DNA from: Phycisphaerales bacterium UBA1161
GTDB lineage: Bacteria > Planctomycetota > Phycisphaerae > Tepidisphaerales > Tepidisphaeraceae
DNA: 64,000 nucleotides
Assembly: GCA_002311745.1 (NCBI GenBank)
Contig: DBZL01000014.1
Location: 159,638-223,637 of the forward strand
Reading direction: 5' to 3'
Of this stretch, positions 1 through 9,378 are shown piece by piece (positions within the stretch are counted from its first letter, which is position 1; each line of letters opens with the position of its first letter). Both the position numbers and the translations under genes were made by a program. The notes under the pieces were generated by a model. It worked only from the letters and a program-made list of their open reading frames with translations. It was not told the origin of the DNA and did no database searches.

Positions 1-3000
1 TCAATGTCCGTACCGCCCCGCGATCGGTCGAAGTTTCCAGGAAGTACTCGAACGACTCCGGGTCAACTAACTCACCGTGGCCGGCCGCGCGATAGGCGTC
101 CAGTGCCTGACTAAAGTCTTGCCGGATCAACTCGGTCTTCTGAGGATCGATGACGTTGGAATAAGTCGGCCGCCCATTGGCGTCGATGTCGACCACTTGG
201 CAGAACATGGACTGCAATTCCTCAGTGATAGTTGCTGTAGTGGCCTTAGACAGGCCGGTGATTTCTCCCGACCTTCCCTGCAACAGGTCAAAGGCGTTGC
301 TGAGGCTGACCGCGCCGCCCGGTGCATACAGATGGGTCGCGCCCGCTACGGGCGGCTGTGGCTGTGGCAGCGATATTTCCAGCGGCTGGGGAATGTACGA
401 CTTCGCTTCCAGGTCCAGAGGCGTGAAGTCGGAGGTGACCAGCGTCGTGCCAAACGCCGGCGCATACAGCGACACCGTGTAGCCGGGCACCGTGCCCGTC
501 CCGAAGAGGGTCGCAAAGCGCGGATTCGATCCCGTGCCTTGCACGGTGATGCGGCTGGTGTCGAACGTCATGTTGGAACCCAACGTAACAACGTCGACAC
601 CCTCCGGCGGATTCCCCGGGGAGGAAACCAGCTCGCTGTTCAGGGCGCCCGACGCCGTCAGCAATTGACCGCTGGGCCGGAGTAGAAATACGACCGTCCC
701 GGCTGTCACGGTCAGATTCCCGCCGGTGTTGATGTCCCCCAGCGTCGCCGTTCCGGAACCGACGTTGATGCTCAGGTTTCCCAAAACCGTGATCTTTTCC
801 TCATGGCCGACGGTCAATCCCTTCGCCTGGATCGTCACGCTGTTTCCGCCCTGGGGGTTGTCCGCGATCGTGGCGACGACGGGCACCGATTGCCGGCCCG
901 CCAGCGCCAGATCGATCACGCCCGCCGTCGACGTCAGATTGCCTCCCAAAACGATCACGCCGGTTGGCTCATAGTCGCCGGCCCCTAAGCTCCCCAGAGT
1001 CACCCCGCTGTTGGGCTGCAACGAGAGTAATCCTGTCGTCGTAATATCGGAGGCAAAGATACTGGTGCCGCTGGTCACGGTGAGTGTATTCACCCTGGTG
1101 GGTCCGCCGAAGAACACGCTGCCGCTGCCGGAACTGGTGTCGAGGGTCAGAGCGAATAACCCGGAGGTTGCGCCAGCCAGATCGATGTAGCCACCGGTGC
1201 TTTGGAAAACGGTGTCCGTCTTCAGCACGACCGGAGTGTCGAAGGTCAGATTTCCCGTCGTTTTTACGCTGGGACTTGCGGTCCCAACGATGTCCAAAAT
1301 GGTCTTTCCTTGCGAACCGCTGCCCTTGGGAGTGGACGTGGTCGTTAATGTGGCCAATGCGGTCGTGGAGCCGACATAGTCCGCACCCCCGCTGCCGAAC
1401 GTAATGTTGCCGCCCGAAGCATTGGTCAGTGCGCCGGTGCCGGCAAAAGTGTAGGAAGCGTCGATGCTGACGTCCACGCCGTCGCCGTCCACGGTCGAGT
1501 TGAACGTGACCGAGCCCGGGCCCGTCGCATTGCCCGTGGCGACCAACTGCGTAGCGTCCGCGAAGCTCACGGGGTTGTTGTACGTCTGCGCCAGCGTCGT
1601 CGTCATGGCGGGAGAGTTGGTGTCGCTCATGGCGAAATACGTGGTGCCGTCGGCCGATGTGCCGGTCGCCGTGGTGGTCACGCTTCGCAATGGGTGCACC
1701 GAACCGACATAGGCCGCGGTGGTATTTCCGAAGATGATGTTCCCCGGGCCGCCGCTAAATGACGTGTCGACCCACAGGTTCCACGGACCGTTGCCGTCGC
1801 CGTCCACCGTCCCGGCAAAGCCGACGGTTCCGCCGGCCGTGGTCGTCAATTGCGTGTCGGCCTTGAGCACAACAGCATTGAAGTACGTCTGGTTGCCTGC
1901 GGTCTGCACGGCCGGCTGGCCGGGACCGCTGCCGGAAATATCGAAGATCGTCTCGCCTGCTTTGGCCGAGCTGCTGTCGGCGGTGGTGGTGAGACTGGCC
2001 AGGGCGTTGACGCCGCCCACAACAGCGGCCCCGCCATTTCCGAACTGGATATTGCCCGCGTTGCTTGCGGTGGACGAGGTGTCGATAGTGAGGTTCCAGG
2101 GCCCGTTGCCATCGCCGTTCACCGTCGAATAGAACGTCACGCTCCCACCGTCGTTGGCCGTCAATTGGGTGTCCGCGCCGAGCACGACCGCATTGTTGTA
2201 CGTTTGACTGCCGGTCGTCGTCACCGACGGGGTGGACGACGAACCGGTCGCCGTGAATTGCGTTGTGCCGCCGCTGATGCCGGACGCCGGATCGTTGATG
2301 GTCAGGGCCGTCAGCGCCGTGGAACTGCCCACCAAACCGGCGAATGCCGTTGGCCCAGCGGTGTCGACGGTCAGAGCAAAGGAGCCGTCGATCGTCGCAT
2401 TGAATGTGATGGCGCCCGCGCTGGTGGAGGTAAAAACGGTATTGGCGCCCAGAGTCACGTCGGTGTTGTAGGTCTGTACACCGGTGCTTAGCACCGAAGG
2501 AGCGATGCTTGTCCCCGCCGCTTTCATTTCGAGGGTGCCGCCATTGATGAGCGTGGCCGGTTCATCGGTCATCACGCTGGCCAGGGGAGTCGTGCCCCCT
2601 AACAAGGCTGCGAAGGTTATGGATCCCGTCGTGTTGATCGACAGTGCGAAGCCGCCGTTGATGGTTGAATTGAAGGTAATGGCGCCGCCGCCGACGTCGT
2701 CGAAGGCGGTCTCGTTATTCAGGACGATCGGAGTGTTGTAGGTCTGTCCCGCAGTGGTCAATATGGTCGGATGGGTGGCGATCCCCGCAAAGTTGCATTG
2801 CACCGGCCCGCCGACGATGCCCGAGGCGGGATCATCGATGGTCAGGGTGGTGAGCTGGACGTTTTGTCCCACATCGTCGACAAACGTCGTTGCCCCGGCG
2901 GTATTCACGGTCAAGGCAAAAGCGCCGTCGACGGTTGATTTGAACGTGATGGGGCCGCCGCCGGTGTCGGCCAGAGTCGTATTGGCGCCCAGCATGATCG

Positions 3001-5218
3001 CGTTGTTGTAGGTCTGTCCGGCGGTGGTCACCACGGACGGACTGGCCGTTGTCCCCGCGGCGTTGAACTGGACTCGTCCGCCGCTGATGCCCGACGCCGG
3101 ATCGTTGATCGTCAAACTCGTCAACGGCGTCGTGCCCCCGACCAAACCGCCGAACACCGCGTTCCCGCCCGTATTCACCGTCAGAGCGAAGGCCCCGTCC
3201 ACGGTCGAATTGAAGGTGATGTCGCCGCCGCCGCTGTCGGTCAGGGCCGTGTCCGCGGCAAGCGTCACCGGATCGCTGTAGGTCTGATAGCCGCTGGTGC
3301 TGACCGCGGGGCTGGCCGAACTGGATGAGACCGCCAAGACGATTTTGTGGCTGCTTGTGCTGGAAATCGCCACACCGCCGCTGCCCGCATGGAGCGCCGC
3401 GCCGATCGTCACGACGCCGCTGTGGTTGATGGTCATATCGGCGGAGGATGTGATCGCCCCGCCGATGTTGTCGAAATTCACCCCAGTGCTGGTGAACGGC
3501 CCGCCGTTGACCGGGCCGACGATGTCCACGTCCCCGGCGGAATTGCTCAGTTGCACGCTGCCGGTGGTCGTCAAATTCGCCGCCGTCAGCGATCCGGAAC
3601 TGCCCAGCGTGCCGACGCTCAGCGTGATCTGTCCGCTGCCGGCGTTGATGCTGTTCGAGCCGTCCATCGAAATTACCGCGGCGCCGCTGTCGCGATTGGC
3701 GGCGGTGGCCGTGTTGTCGTTGGCGCTGAGCGTCACATCTCCGTCGGTGGTGGTGATGCTCCTGCCCGATGCGAAGACGATGCTCCGCCCCGCCTGCATG
3801 GTCAGCGACACGCCGGACGTGGAGAGGTTGATCGACTGGTTGATGTCGATGTCGGTGTTGGCCTGAAGAACGACGTTGGCGCTGGCGCTGTTGATCGCGG
3901 AGGCGTCGATGGTTTCATCGGCCGTGTTGCTGAAGCTGCTGACGTCGCCCAGCGCGGCGGTGCCGCCGCTGGCGATGGTGATGGTGTGCGGGTCCAGCAG
4001 CAACGTTCCCAGTTTTCCGTGAGGAGCGGCCGCATCCACGGCGCCGGCGAACGCCAGCGCTTGGGCGCTGGAGACTTCCGACCAACCCCCGTTGCCCCAT
4101 GCCGCTCCGCCGCGAACGGAGATGGCGCCGTCGAATACCGTTTGCGCGTCCGACCAGACGACCACCGTCCCGCCATCGCCGCCGGCCAGGGCGTCAGCAT
4201 GGATGCTCGACTTGTTGTCCACGAGGGTGATCGAGGCGGTTGAATCCGTTCCAGACCCGTGCGGGCCGCCGCCCACCCACACCGTCCCGCCGCCGGAGCT
4301 GCCGGAGGCATCGATCGTCGCGTCGCTTAGCGCCACCCGCCCGCCCAGCACCCGCACGGTCCCGCCCTTGCCGCCCGGGTTTGACGCGTCGAGCGTTCCC
4401 GACACTTGCACGGTCCCCTCGCCGTCGAGGGTGATACTGGCGGCCTTGGTCTGACCGGTATGGCGAATCGCGATGGAATATAGATCCCCGGCGGACATGT
4501 CGACCGCCTGTGCCGCGACGTTGCCGCCGTTCTGGACGCCCACGCCGCCAGAGGCCGCGGAATTCGCCCCCGCGTCCACTTTCACCATGAGCCCGCCCCC
4601 CCGGTCCCCCAGGTAAACGTCATCGTCCGCGACCATCGCCACCGTACCTGAACCGGCGATGATGGAGCCCCCGTTGACGACGTGCAGGCCGACCAGATAT
4701 ACATCGGCCGCCGTGATCTTGCCCTGGTTGACGACCGATCCCTGGCTGGCCGTGAAGTGGTTGATGCCGGCCAGGGCGTCCTGATCCGACAGATGCGCCG
4801 CGGCGGCATAAAGCTGGCCAACATTGATGATCGAGTTGGCGCCGAACATGACGCCCGCCGGATTCACCAGATAAACGGTTCCGTTGGCCGTCAGCGTCCC
4901 GTCGATGTGCGACGGCGAGGCCTTGATGATGCGATTCAGCACCCAACTTTCTGAACCCGGTTGAACGAATCGCACCGACGTCCCGGCTGCGACGTTGAAT
5001 TGGGTGTAGTCGATGATCGTGCGGTTGGCCGCGTGGATGATCGTGCTCGTCCCGGATTGGGTGAACTGCGCCGATCCGCTCACCACGTGATCGACCTGCA
5101 AATTCCCGCCCAGCGCCGCTCGCGCCCCCGCCAAAACTGCCGACGAAATCAGCATCAAGGCCGTCACCCGGCGCCGATGACGCGGCTTGCTCCCAACTTC
5201 ACGCAATTCAGCGGCCAT
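1..5218 (-). CDS. TpsA-type giant exoprotein (filamentous haemagglutinin N-terminal domain), C-terminus outside window
   Basis: Reading the minus strand from ATG at 5218 gives an open frame to the left edge (at least 1739 codons). A GGAGGTGG ribosome site lies about 6 nt upstream. A basic N-terminus and hydrophobic stretch (residues 1-35, ending ARAALG) form a long signal peptide. The haemagglutination-activity (TPS) domain follows: IDYTQFNV at 69-76 and the family motif NPAGVMFG at 119-126. The rest is a low-complexity beta-strand-rich stalk, with imperfect repeats of about 90 residues encoded between 1.5 and 3.3 kb. Known role of the family: secreted across the outer membrane by its TpsB partner and used as a large adhesin or surface protein. 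The partner gene lies 32 bp upstream in the same operon. The substrate or target is unknown. Confidence 0.9.
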   Translation of the reverse strand, partial: MAAELREVGSKPRHRRRVTALMLISSAVLAGARAALGGNLQVDHVVSGSAQFTQSGTSTIIHAANRTIIDYTQFNVAAGTSVRFVQPGSESWVLNRIIKASPSHIDGTLTANGTVYLVNPAGVMFGANSIINVGQLYAAAAHLSDQDALAGINHFTASQGSVVNQGKITAADVYLVGLHVVNGGSIIAGSGTVAMVADDDVYLGDRGGGLMVKVDAGANSAASGGVGVQNGGNVAAQAVDMSAGDLYSIAIRHTGQTKAASITLDGEGTVQVSGTLDASNPGGKGGTVRVLGGRVALSDATIDASGSSGGGTVWVGGGPHGSGTDSTASITLVDNKSSIHADALAGGDGGTVVVWSDAQTVFDGAISVRGGAAWGNGGWSEVSSAQALAFAGAVDAAAPHGKLGTLLLDPHTITIASGGTAALGDVSSFSNTADETIDASAINSASANVVLQANTDIDINQSINLSTSGVSLTMQAGRSIVFASGRSITTTDGDVTLSANDNTATAANRDSGAAVISMDGSNSINAGSGQITLSVGTLGSSGSLTAANLTTTGSVQLSNSAGDVDIVGPVNGGPFTSTGVNFDNIGGAITSSADMTINHSGVVTIGAALHAGSGGVAISSTSSHKIVLAVSSSSASPAVSTSGYQTYSDPVTLAADTALTDSGGGDITFNSTVDGAFALTVNTGGNAVFGGLVGGTTPLTSLTINDPASGISGGRVQFNAAGTTASPSVVTTAGQTYNNAIMLGANTTLADTGGGPITFKSTVDGAFALTVNTAGATTFVDDVGQNVQLTTLTIDDPASGIVGGPVQCNFAGIATHPTILTTAGQTYNTPIVLNNETAFDDVGGGAITFNSTINGGFALSINTTGSITFAALLGGTTPLASVMTDEPATLINGGTLEMKAAGTSIAPSVLSTGVQTYNTDVTLGANTVFTSTSAGAITFNATIDGSFALTVDTAGPTAFAGLVGSSTALTALTINDPASGISGGTTQFTATGSSSTPSVTTTGSQTYNNAVVLGADTQLTANDGGSVTFYSTVNGDGNGPWNLTIDTSSTASNAGNIQFGNGGAAVVGGVNALASLTTTADSSSAKAGETIFDISGSGPGQPAVQTAGNQTYFNAVVLKADTQLTTTAGGTVGFAGTVDGDGNGPWNLWVDTSFSGGPGNIIFGNTTAAYVGSVHPLRSVTTTATGTSADGTTYFAMSDTNSPAMTTTLAQTYNNPVSFADATQLVATGNATGPGSVTFNSTVDGDGVDVSIDASYTFAGTGALTNASGGNITFGSGGADYVGSTTALATLTTTSTPKGSGSQGKTILDIVGTASPSVKTTGNLTFDTPVVLKTDTVFQSTGGYIDLAGATSGLFALTLDTSSGSGSVFFGGPTRVNTLTVTSGTSIFASDITTTGLLSLQPNSGVTLGSLGAGDYEPTGVIVLGGNLTSTAGVIDLALAGRQSVPVVATIADNPQGGNSVTIQAKGLTVGHEEKITVLGNLSINVGSGTATLGDINTGGNLTVTAGTVVFLLRPSGQLLTASGALNSELVSSPGNPPEGVDVVTLGSNMTFDTSRITVQGTGSNPRFATLFGTGTVPGYTVSLYAPAFGTTLVTSDFTPLDLEAKSYIPQPLEISLPQPQPPVAGATHLYAPGGAVSLSNAFDLLQGRSGEITGLSKATTATITEELQSMFCQVVDIDANGRPTYSNVIDPQKTELIRQDFSQALDAYRAAGHGELVDPESFEYFLETSTDRGAVRTL
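1560..3300 (-). repeat. Imperfect ~270-bp tandem repeats inside the tpsA-like gene
   Basis: A recurring segment that translates on the minus strand as QTYNN/T followed by a V/I-x-LGA-x-T block recurs near 1580, 1880, 2200, 2473, 2743, 3013 and 3282. The three rightmost intervals are 269-270 bp; those to the left are about 273-315 bp. Each unit also carries an ITFxSTVxG-type strand and a LTVNTxG-type strand. This looks like a coding repeat that builds an extended beta-helix stalk, not a CRISPR or non-coding repeat. Confidence 0.75.
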
Positions 5219-5250
5219 GATTCGCCACCTCCCAACTCAGCGCCGGCGGC

Positions 5251-7257
5251 TCAATACTTCAAAGTGAGCACGACACTCACGTGGCTGCTTCCGCGGCCGA
5301 CCAGCGTATCGCCGGTCTGAGCATCCGTCACCGAATTAAACGCCCTGCCCACGTCCGCGCGAAGGTCCACGTTGTCCCTAAATTGCAGATCGACGCCCAC
5401 GCCGGCCCCGATGAGCGTGGCGTTGGTCTCGAACGATTCCCTACGGCTGTTATACACCTGGCCCGCGTCCAGGAATGCTCGGAATATGCAGTCCCAGTCC
5501 GGCCGTCCGTAGGTCTCTTGCGGCGCCCAGCGGAACGGCTGGCCGAGCAAATGGTCCGGCTGCGGCTGGACGGTAAATATACGCGGCAAGTGAAAGCGGT
5601 ATTCCACGGAGCCGATGGCCGCCGAATCTCCCGCCGTGATCGATTCCGGATACCCGCGCACCGTATACAGCCCGCCGGCGACGTATTCCTCTTCCGCGAT
5701 CAAACGCTGGAACGTGTACTGCCCCTTCACGGAAAACGCCAATTCGTTGGCCAACGTGCTCCGCCCCGCCTCAAAACCGTGTGGGTCCAACAGCGGCTCA
5801 AGAAAGACCGATAGGCCGTAGTTCCCCTGGAGAATCACCGCGTTCTGGCCGGAGTCCATCCGCCCCAGGGCGTCACGCGTCGCCTGGCTGCTGTCCGTCA
5901 AACTCCCCAGCAACGTCAGGTCACCCGACATCGAAGTGCACTGCGCGGTCCGCTCGAGGTGCAGCCCCACATACGGCAACAGGAAATTGCCTCTTCCCCC
6001 GATTTCGCTGGTCGAATTGTTGACATGAATGCCCTCGAAGCGGACGCCGGCCACCACGTCCAGGAAAAACGCGTGATGCTGGTAAACGTTTTGAATGACC
6101 TCGCCGCCGAGCAGGACCGTGTCGCCCGTAAAGTGAATCAGCGAGTCGCCAAGGTCGGATGAGTCGAACGACTGATAGCCCGCGTAAACTCGGCCCCGGG
6201 TGCGAGGCAGATCGAACATCGGCTTGTCATAAGACACGTTGATCGAATTCTCGTTGTTGAACGCCGCCGTCGAATAGTCGATGCTCAGAGTGTCGTCGTG
6301 CCCCGTCAACTGGTTGTTGATGAAGCCGAACCTCTCCAGCCACTGGTTGGTTTGGCGCGTTCCGGTGTTGGAAACCTGGGTATAGATCTGCCACGGCCTG
6401 CTGCGCGTGATCAAATAGTCCAGCGACACCGAGTCCGGTCCCTCGGCGGAATTGACCGCGGCATCCACCCGTCGGCCCGGCTGTCGATTCAACCATTGCA
6501 CGTAATCGTCCACCTCCCCTTTGCGCAACAGATCCTGGCCGCCAAGTTCCAACGGGGAATGCTCGATGATGCGTTGGTCGGCCTGGTTGTTGATCTTGCC
6601 GTTCCCTTGGTCGTCCGTGGGCGGGACGTGATCGCCCACTTCTATCGTGCGTACTTGCCGTACGACGGCGACATGAACGTCGAAATGGAGAACCACCGGC
6701 GCGTGGCCCGCGGTTGCCGCCGCGGCCTCCGCCATCTTGACATCTCCCGCATCCGGTTCGACCCAGACCCCGGCAAAGCCGCGGGAGGTCATAAACGATG
6801 TAATCTGCTCGGAAATGCTCCGGACCGCGCTGGCCGCGAACCGATGCCCCGGCAACTCGGCCAGGCCACTCAGTTTCGTTTGGGTGATCGCGCTTTCGGG
6901 CAGGTCCGTCCGGCCTATGGCCTTGACGTACACGGTCCCGCCGCCCCGCGCGATGGTGCCCAACTCGATCGTTGTCTGGGCCACTTCGTCGATCGGCGGC
7001 AAAAGATCGCTTCGCACCGCCGCCCCGGCAACGTATCGAACCTCCACCCGTGAAATCCCCAGCAGCGGACCCTTGGCGTCCTGCTCCGCGTCGGAGGAAA
7101 CCGCCGAACTGCGCAAGCTCGGACCGTCCCCTCGCGCCAACGCGCACAGGCCAAGGATTCCCAACGCCGCCAACACCAATGCGCTTGGCAGGCGCTCATG
7201 GCACTTCTTGATGCGACAGCCGGAAGCGCCGCAACGCAGGCGATAAGGCAACGCCAT
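5251..7257 (-). CDS. TpsB family outer-membrane transporter (ShlB/FhaC/HecB type)
   Basis: 668 aa. A hydrophobic signal segment lies around residues 23-44. It is followed by periplasmic POTRA-like sequence (roughly 50-165) and a ShlB-type barrel region starting around SRPWQIYTQ. The diagnostic VRGY motif of the Omp85/TpsB superfamily is at 533-536, and the protein ends in an aromatic residue (KY), as outer-membrane barrels do. Known role: exports the TPS-domain partner through the outer membrane. It is the first gene of an operon with the giant exoprotein 32 bp downstream. A plausible TTGACA/TAACGT promoter and two strong hairpins lie in its leader. Family call is firm; substrate pairing is inferred from adjacency. 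Confidence 0.9.
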   Translation of the reverse strand: MALPYRLRCGASGCRIKKCHERLPSALVLAALGILGLCALARGDGPSLRSSAVSSDAEQDAKGPLLGISRVEVRYVAGAAVRSDLLPPIDEVAQTTIELGTIARGGGTVYVKAIGRTDLPESAITQTKLSGLAELPGHRFAASAVRSISEQITSFMTSRGFAGVWVEPDAGDVKMAEAAAATAGHAPVVLHFDVHVAVVRQVRTIEVGDHVPPTDDQGNGKINNQADQRIIEHSPLELGGQDLLRKGEVDDYVQWLNRQPGRRVDAAVNSAEGPDSVSLDYLITRSRPWQIYTQVSNTGTRQTNQWLERFGFINNQLTGHDDTLSIDYSTAAFNNENSINVSYDKPMFDLPRTRGRVYAGYQSFDSSDLGDSLIHFTGDTVLLGGEVIQNVYQHHAFFLDVVAGVRFEGIHVNNSTSEIGGRGNFLLPYVGLHLERTAQCTSMSGDLTLLGSLTDSSQATRDALGRMDSGQNAVILQGNYGLSVFLEPLLDPHGFEAGRSTLANELAFSVKGQYTFQRLIAEEEYVAGGLYTVRGYPESITAGDSAAIGSVEYRFHLPRIFTVQPQPDHLLGQPFRWAPQETYGRPDWDCIFRAFLDAGQVYNSRRESFETNATLIGAGVGVDLQFRDNVDLRADVGRAFNSVTDAQTGDTLVGRGSSHVSVVLTLKY

Positions 7258-7287
7258 TTCTTTCTTTCTCAGTTTCCCGAGGATTCA

Positions 7288-7311
7288 ACACGGGAAATCG
7301 CTTTCCCGTGT
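7288..7311 (-). other. Perfect hairpin in the tpsBA leader
   Basis: Ten-base arms (ACACGGGAAA / TTTCCCGTGT) flank a four-base loop, 31 nt before the tpsB start codon. There is no T-tract, so this is not an intrinsic terminator. A stability or translation-control element is possible. Confidence 0.55.
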
Positions 7312-7336
7312 ATGAATCACCGCCGGACGATCCGAC

Positions 7337-7355
7337 ATTGCCGCTTCCCGGCAAT
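7337..7355 (-). other. Second hairpin in the tpsBA leader
   Basis: Seven-base perfect arms (ATTGCCG / CGGCAAT) with a five-base loop, just downstream of the predicted transcription start of the tpsBA operon. Confidence 0.5.
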
Positions 7356-7364
7356 TCAAAAATC

Positions 7365-7393
7365 ACGTTAAAGGTGACTACTTCCATTGTCAA
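7365..7393 (-). promoter_or_regulatory. Sigma70-type promoter for tpsBA
   Basis: On the minus strand a consensus TTGACA (7393-7388) is followed by a 17-nt spacer and TAACGT (7370-7365). This places transcription start near 7358 and gives a leader of about 100 nt carrying both hairpins. Confidence 0.55.
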
Positions 7394-7457
7394 GGAATCG
7401 AGCAATCCACTCCAACTCCTTGACGTTTGTCATGTGCGAGCGAGCGCAACGATGCAA

Positions 7458-7531
7458 CGTTCCCGGCGGGAGTCGAACCCGCAACCTTCGGCTCCGGAGG
7501 CCGACGCTCTGTCCAATTGAGCTACAGGAAC
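7458..7531 (-). tRNA. tRNA-Arg (anticodon CCG)
   Basis: A full cloverleaf can be drawn by hand. The acceptor GTTCCTG pairs with CGGGAAC (one G-U). The D stem is GCTC/GAGC with AATTGGACA in the loop. The anticodon stem TCGGC/GCCGA holds loop CTCCGGA, so the anticodon is CCG. The variable loop is AGGTT and the T arm is GCGGG-TTCGACT-CCCGC. The discriminator base is G, and CCA is not encoded. Confidence 0.93.
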
Positions 7532-7596
7532 TCACGCCCGCCGCGTTTGCCGCGGCGGCGCCAACCATCGCAGGATATTCCCGGCGATTCCCAGCG

Positions 7597-9072
7597 TCAA
7601 TTCTGGGCGGACCAGCGGTCCACGGCGTGCACGATCCGCTCCTGCAATACCTTGGCCCCGCTGTTGGTCCCCTCGGGAATGCCGTTGAACATGATGCTGA
7701 AGCAATACCAGCGATCATCCTTGGCGTGCAGATAGCCGCTCAGGCAGCTCACGCCGTTGACGAAGCCGCTCTTGGCGATCACGCGGCCGCGCAGGTCCGT
7801 GCCGCGGAAACGCTCGGCCAGCGTCCCCTCCTCCCCCGCAACGGCCAGACAACCGAGCCACACCTTCGCCTGCGGACTGAAAAAATCGTGCGTCAGCACG
7901 CTCACCATCACGTGGGCGCTGACGGCGTTCTCTTTGGACAATCCGCAGCCGTCATCCAGGTGATATTCCTTGGGCGGCAAATGCAGCGACTCCAGGAATC
8001 GGCCCATCTGGGCCGTGCCCGCTTCCCAGGTTCCGGCCCCGCCGGCGGCAAAACCCAGGCGCTTGCAGAGGCACTCGGCATACAGGTTCATGCTGTCCTT
8101 GTTGGCCCGCGCGATCACTTCCGCCAGGGGCGTTTCGTGCACCGCCAAGAGCGCCCAGCCGTTGGGGTCCTTGGCATAGGCGGCCCGGGCCGTGCGGTCG
8201 CGCACGACGGCGCCGGTCATGGCGATGCCGGCGTTTTTGAACGTTTCGGCCAACACCGTGCCGGCGTACATCGGCGGATCGTGCACGGTGACGGAGATCG
8301 GCACGTCATTGGCCGCGCGGGCCGTGCCGCGCAGGATCAGCTCGTTGCCCCCCGGCTGGCGCGACAGCCACACCGCGTTGTCCCCGCCGCCGACGCAGGT
8401 GTTCTTGATGGTCACAAACGCCGTGACCGGATCGGTGGTGAACTCGACCGTTCTGCCGCGGGCGATCGGCCGAACGTACACGTCGATGCAATTGGCGTTG
8501 AGATTCAATCCCGCGATCTCCGCCACGTAGCGCTTCTGCGTCTGATCCGCCGGCCAATTCGGATGCAAAAATTCCTGGTCGAACACGCTGTCATCCACCA
8601 GCAGATCGTGCACGCTCCGCAGGTTCCGCTTGAGCAGCCCGTCGGCCCACGTTTTGAAGACGGTGTTGACATCCCAGCCGACTTTCTTGAGCAGCTCCGC
8701 ATCCCCCAGAGTCGGATCGCCGTCGCCGATCAACACCAGGTTGCCCTCGTGAAGGAGAAGCAGCGTGCGGAAGTGAAAATCCGGCCCGAGCATTTCCATG
8801 GCCGCCGAGGTGGTGACGACTTTGAGATTGCTCGCCGGCACCATCGGCGACGTGGCATTCATCTGATACAGCCGGCTGACCTCGCCAGGCCCGTTGCCCA
8901 GGCGCACGATCTCGATGGCCACATCCGCGCGGGCCAGTAATTTGTCTTCAAGAACCGGCGCGATCTCTCCCGCCAGGTCGGCGCGGGCGGCAGCCGGGCC
9001 CAGCAGCAGAAGCAAAGCAAAGAAGATGCGTCCGATCCGCCGCGTCCGTGCCGTGTGGTGTGAAGAATCCAT
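7597..9072 (-). CDS. dacB: D-alanyl-D-alanine carboxypeptidase/endopeptidase (PBP4, peptidase S13)
   Basis: 491 aa with an N-terminal signal peptide (hydrophobic 13-30, ARA cleavage region). The penicillin-binding active-site motif SxxK is SNLK at 81-84. A GLSKEN segment takes the place of the S-x-N motif, and KSG near the C-terminus (AKSGFVNG) is the KTG-type motif. Length and motif spacing fit the class C low-molecular-mass PBPs, which trim peptidoglycan cross-links in the periplasm. It is monocistronic, between tRNA-Arg and a DUF2442 gene. It adds to the evidence for a peptidoglycan-containing planctomycete envelope. Confidence 0.92.
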   Translation of the reverse strand: MDSSHHTARTRRIGRIFFALLLLLGPAAARADLAGEIAPVLEDKLLARADVAIEIVRLGNGPGEVSRLYQMNATSPMVPASNLKVVTTSAAMEMLGPDFHFRTLLLLHEGNLVLIGDGDPTLGDAELLKKVGWDVNTVFKTWADGLLKRNLRSVHDLLVDDSVFDQEFLHPNWPADQTQKRYVAEIAGLNLNANCIDVYVRPIARGRTVEFTTDPVTAFVTIKNTCVGGGDNAVWLSRQPGGNELILRGTARAANDVPISVTVHDPPMYAGTVLAETFKNAGIAMTGAVVRDRTARAAYAKDPNGWALLAVHETPLAEVIARANKDSMNLYAECLCKRLGFAAGGAGTWEAGTAQMGRFLESLHLPPKEYHLDDGCGLSKENAVSAHVMVSVLTHDFFSPQAKVWLGCLAVAGEEGTLAERFRGTDLRGRVIAKSGFVNGVSCLSGYLHAKDDRWYCFSIMFNGIPEGTNSGAKVLQERIVHAVDRWSAQN

Positions 9073-9125
9073 TCCACCGCCTAACTTAGCGTGCGATTGG
9101 GGCGTGGCAAGTCGGGGCGCCCCCC

Positions 9126-9374
9126 TTACGCGACTTGCGTCCTTGACGTGATCTTCTCGTACAGCGCGTCGGGGGCCAGGTCTGCGCCATTCGGCCAGCA
9201 GACCGCGCCAAATTCATCCACGCGCACCTGCGCAAAGACGCTCGGATCCTTCAGGGGCTCGAAGACGGGTCCGAACAGACGATCCTTGATCGAGACGGTC
9301 CCCCGCGTCCCGTCGGAGAAGACGATCTCCAAGTTCCAGTCCGGCTTCGCTTTGACAGACAGCACGCGATGCAT
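9126..9374 (-). CDS. DUF2442 domain protein
   Basis: 82 aa. It matches the DUF2442 pattern I recognise: a short N-terminal strand (HRVLSVKA), the SDGTRGTVSIKDRLFGPVF core, then VFAQVRVDEFGAVCWPNGADLAPDALY. Such proteins are small, of unknown function, and very often lie directly downstream of a DUF4160 gene, in arrangements resembling toxin-antitoxin or phage accessory pairs. Here only the last 17 codons of a DUF4160-like gene survive just upstream (9379-9432). The partner therefore seems to have been destroyed, probably by arrival of the neighbouring restriction-modification unit. Confidence 0.85.
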   Translation of the reverse strand: MHRVLSVKAKPDWNLEIVFSDGTRGTVSIKDRLFGPVFEPLKDPSVFAQVRVDEFGAVCWPNGADLAPDALYEKITSRTQVA

Positions 9375-9378
9375 GGCA

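Noticed and set aside
1560-3300. CRISPR-like spacing of ~270-bp repeats
   Set aside because: The repeats are long, imperfect, coding and in frame; there are no short identical repeats with unique spacers.
77-5320. Many plus-strand open frames of 60-300 codons across the first 5.3 kb
   Set aside because: They are antisense shadows of the long minus-strand TpsA gene, which has a start, ribosome site, signal peptide and diagnostic TPS motifs.
7387-8940. 517-codon plus-strand open frame antisense to dacB and tRNA-Arg
   Set aside because: No recognisable domain, passes through the tRNA, and mirrors codons of a clear PBP4 gene; typical GC-rich shadow frame.
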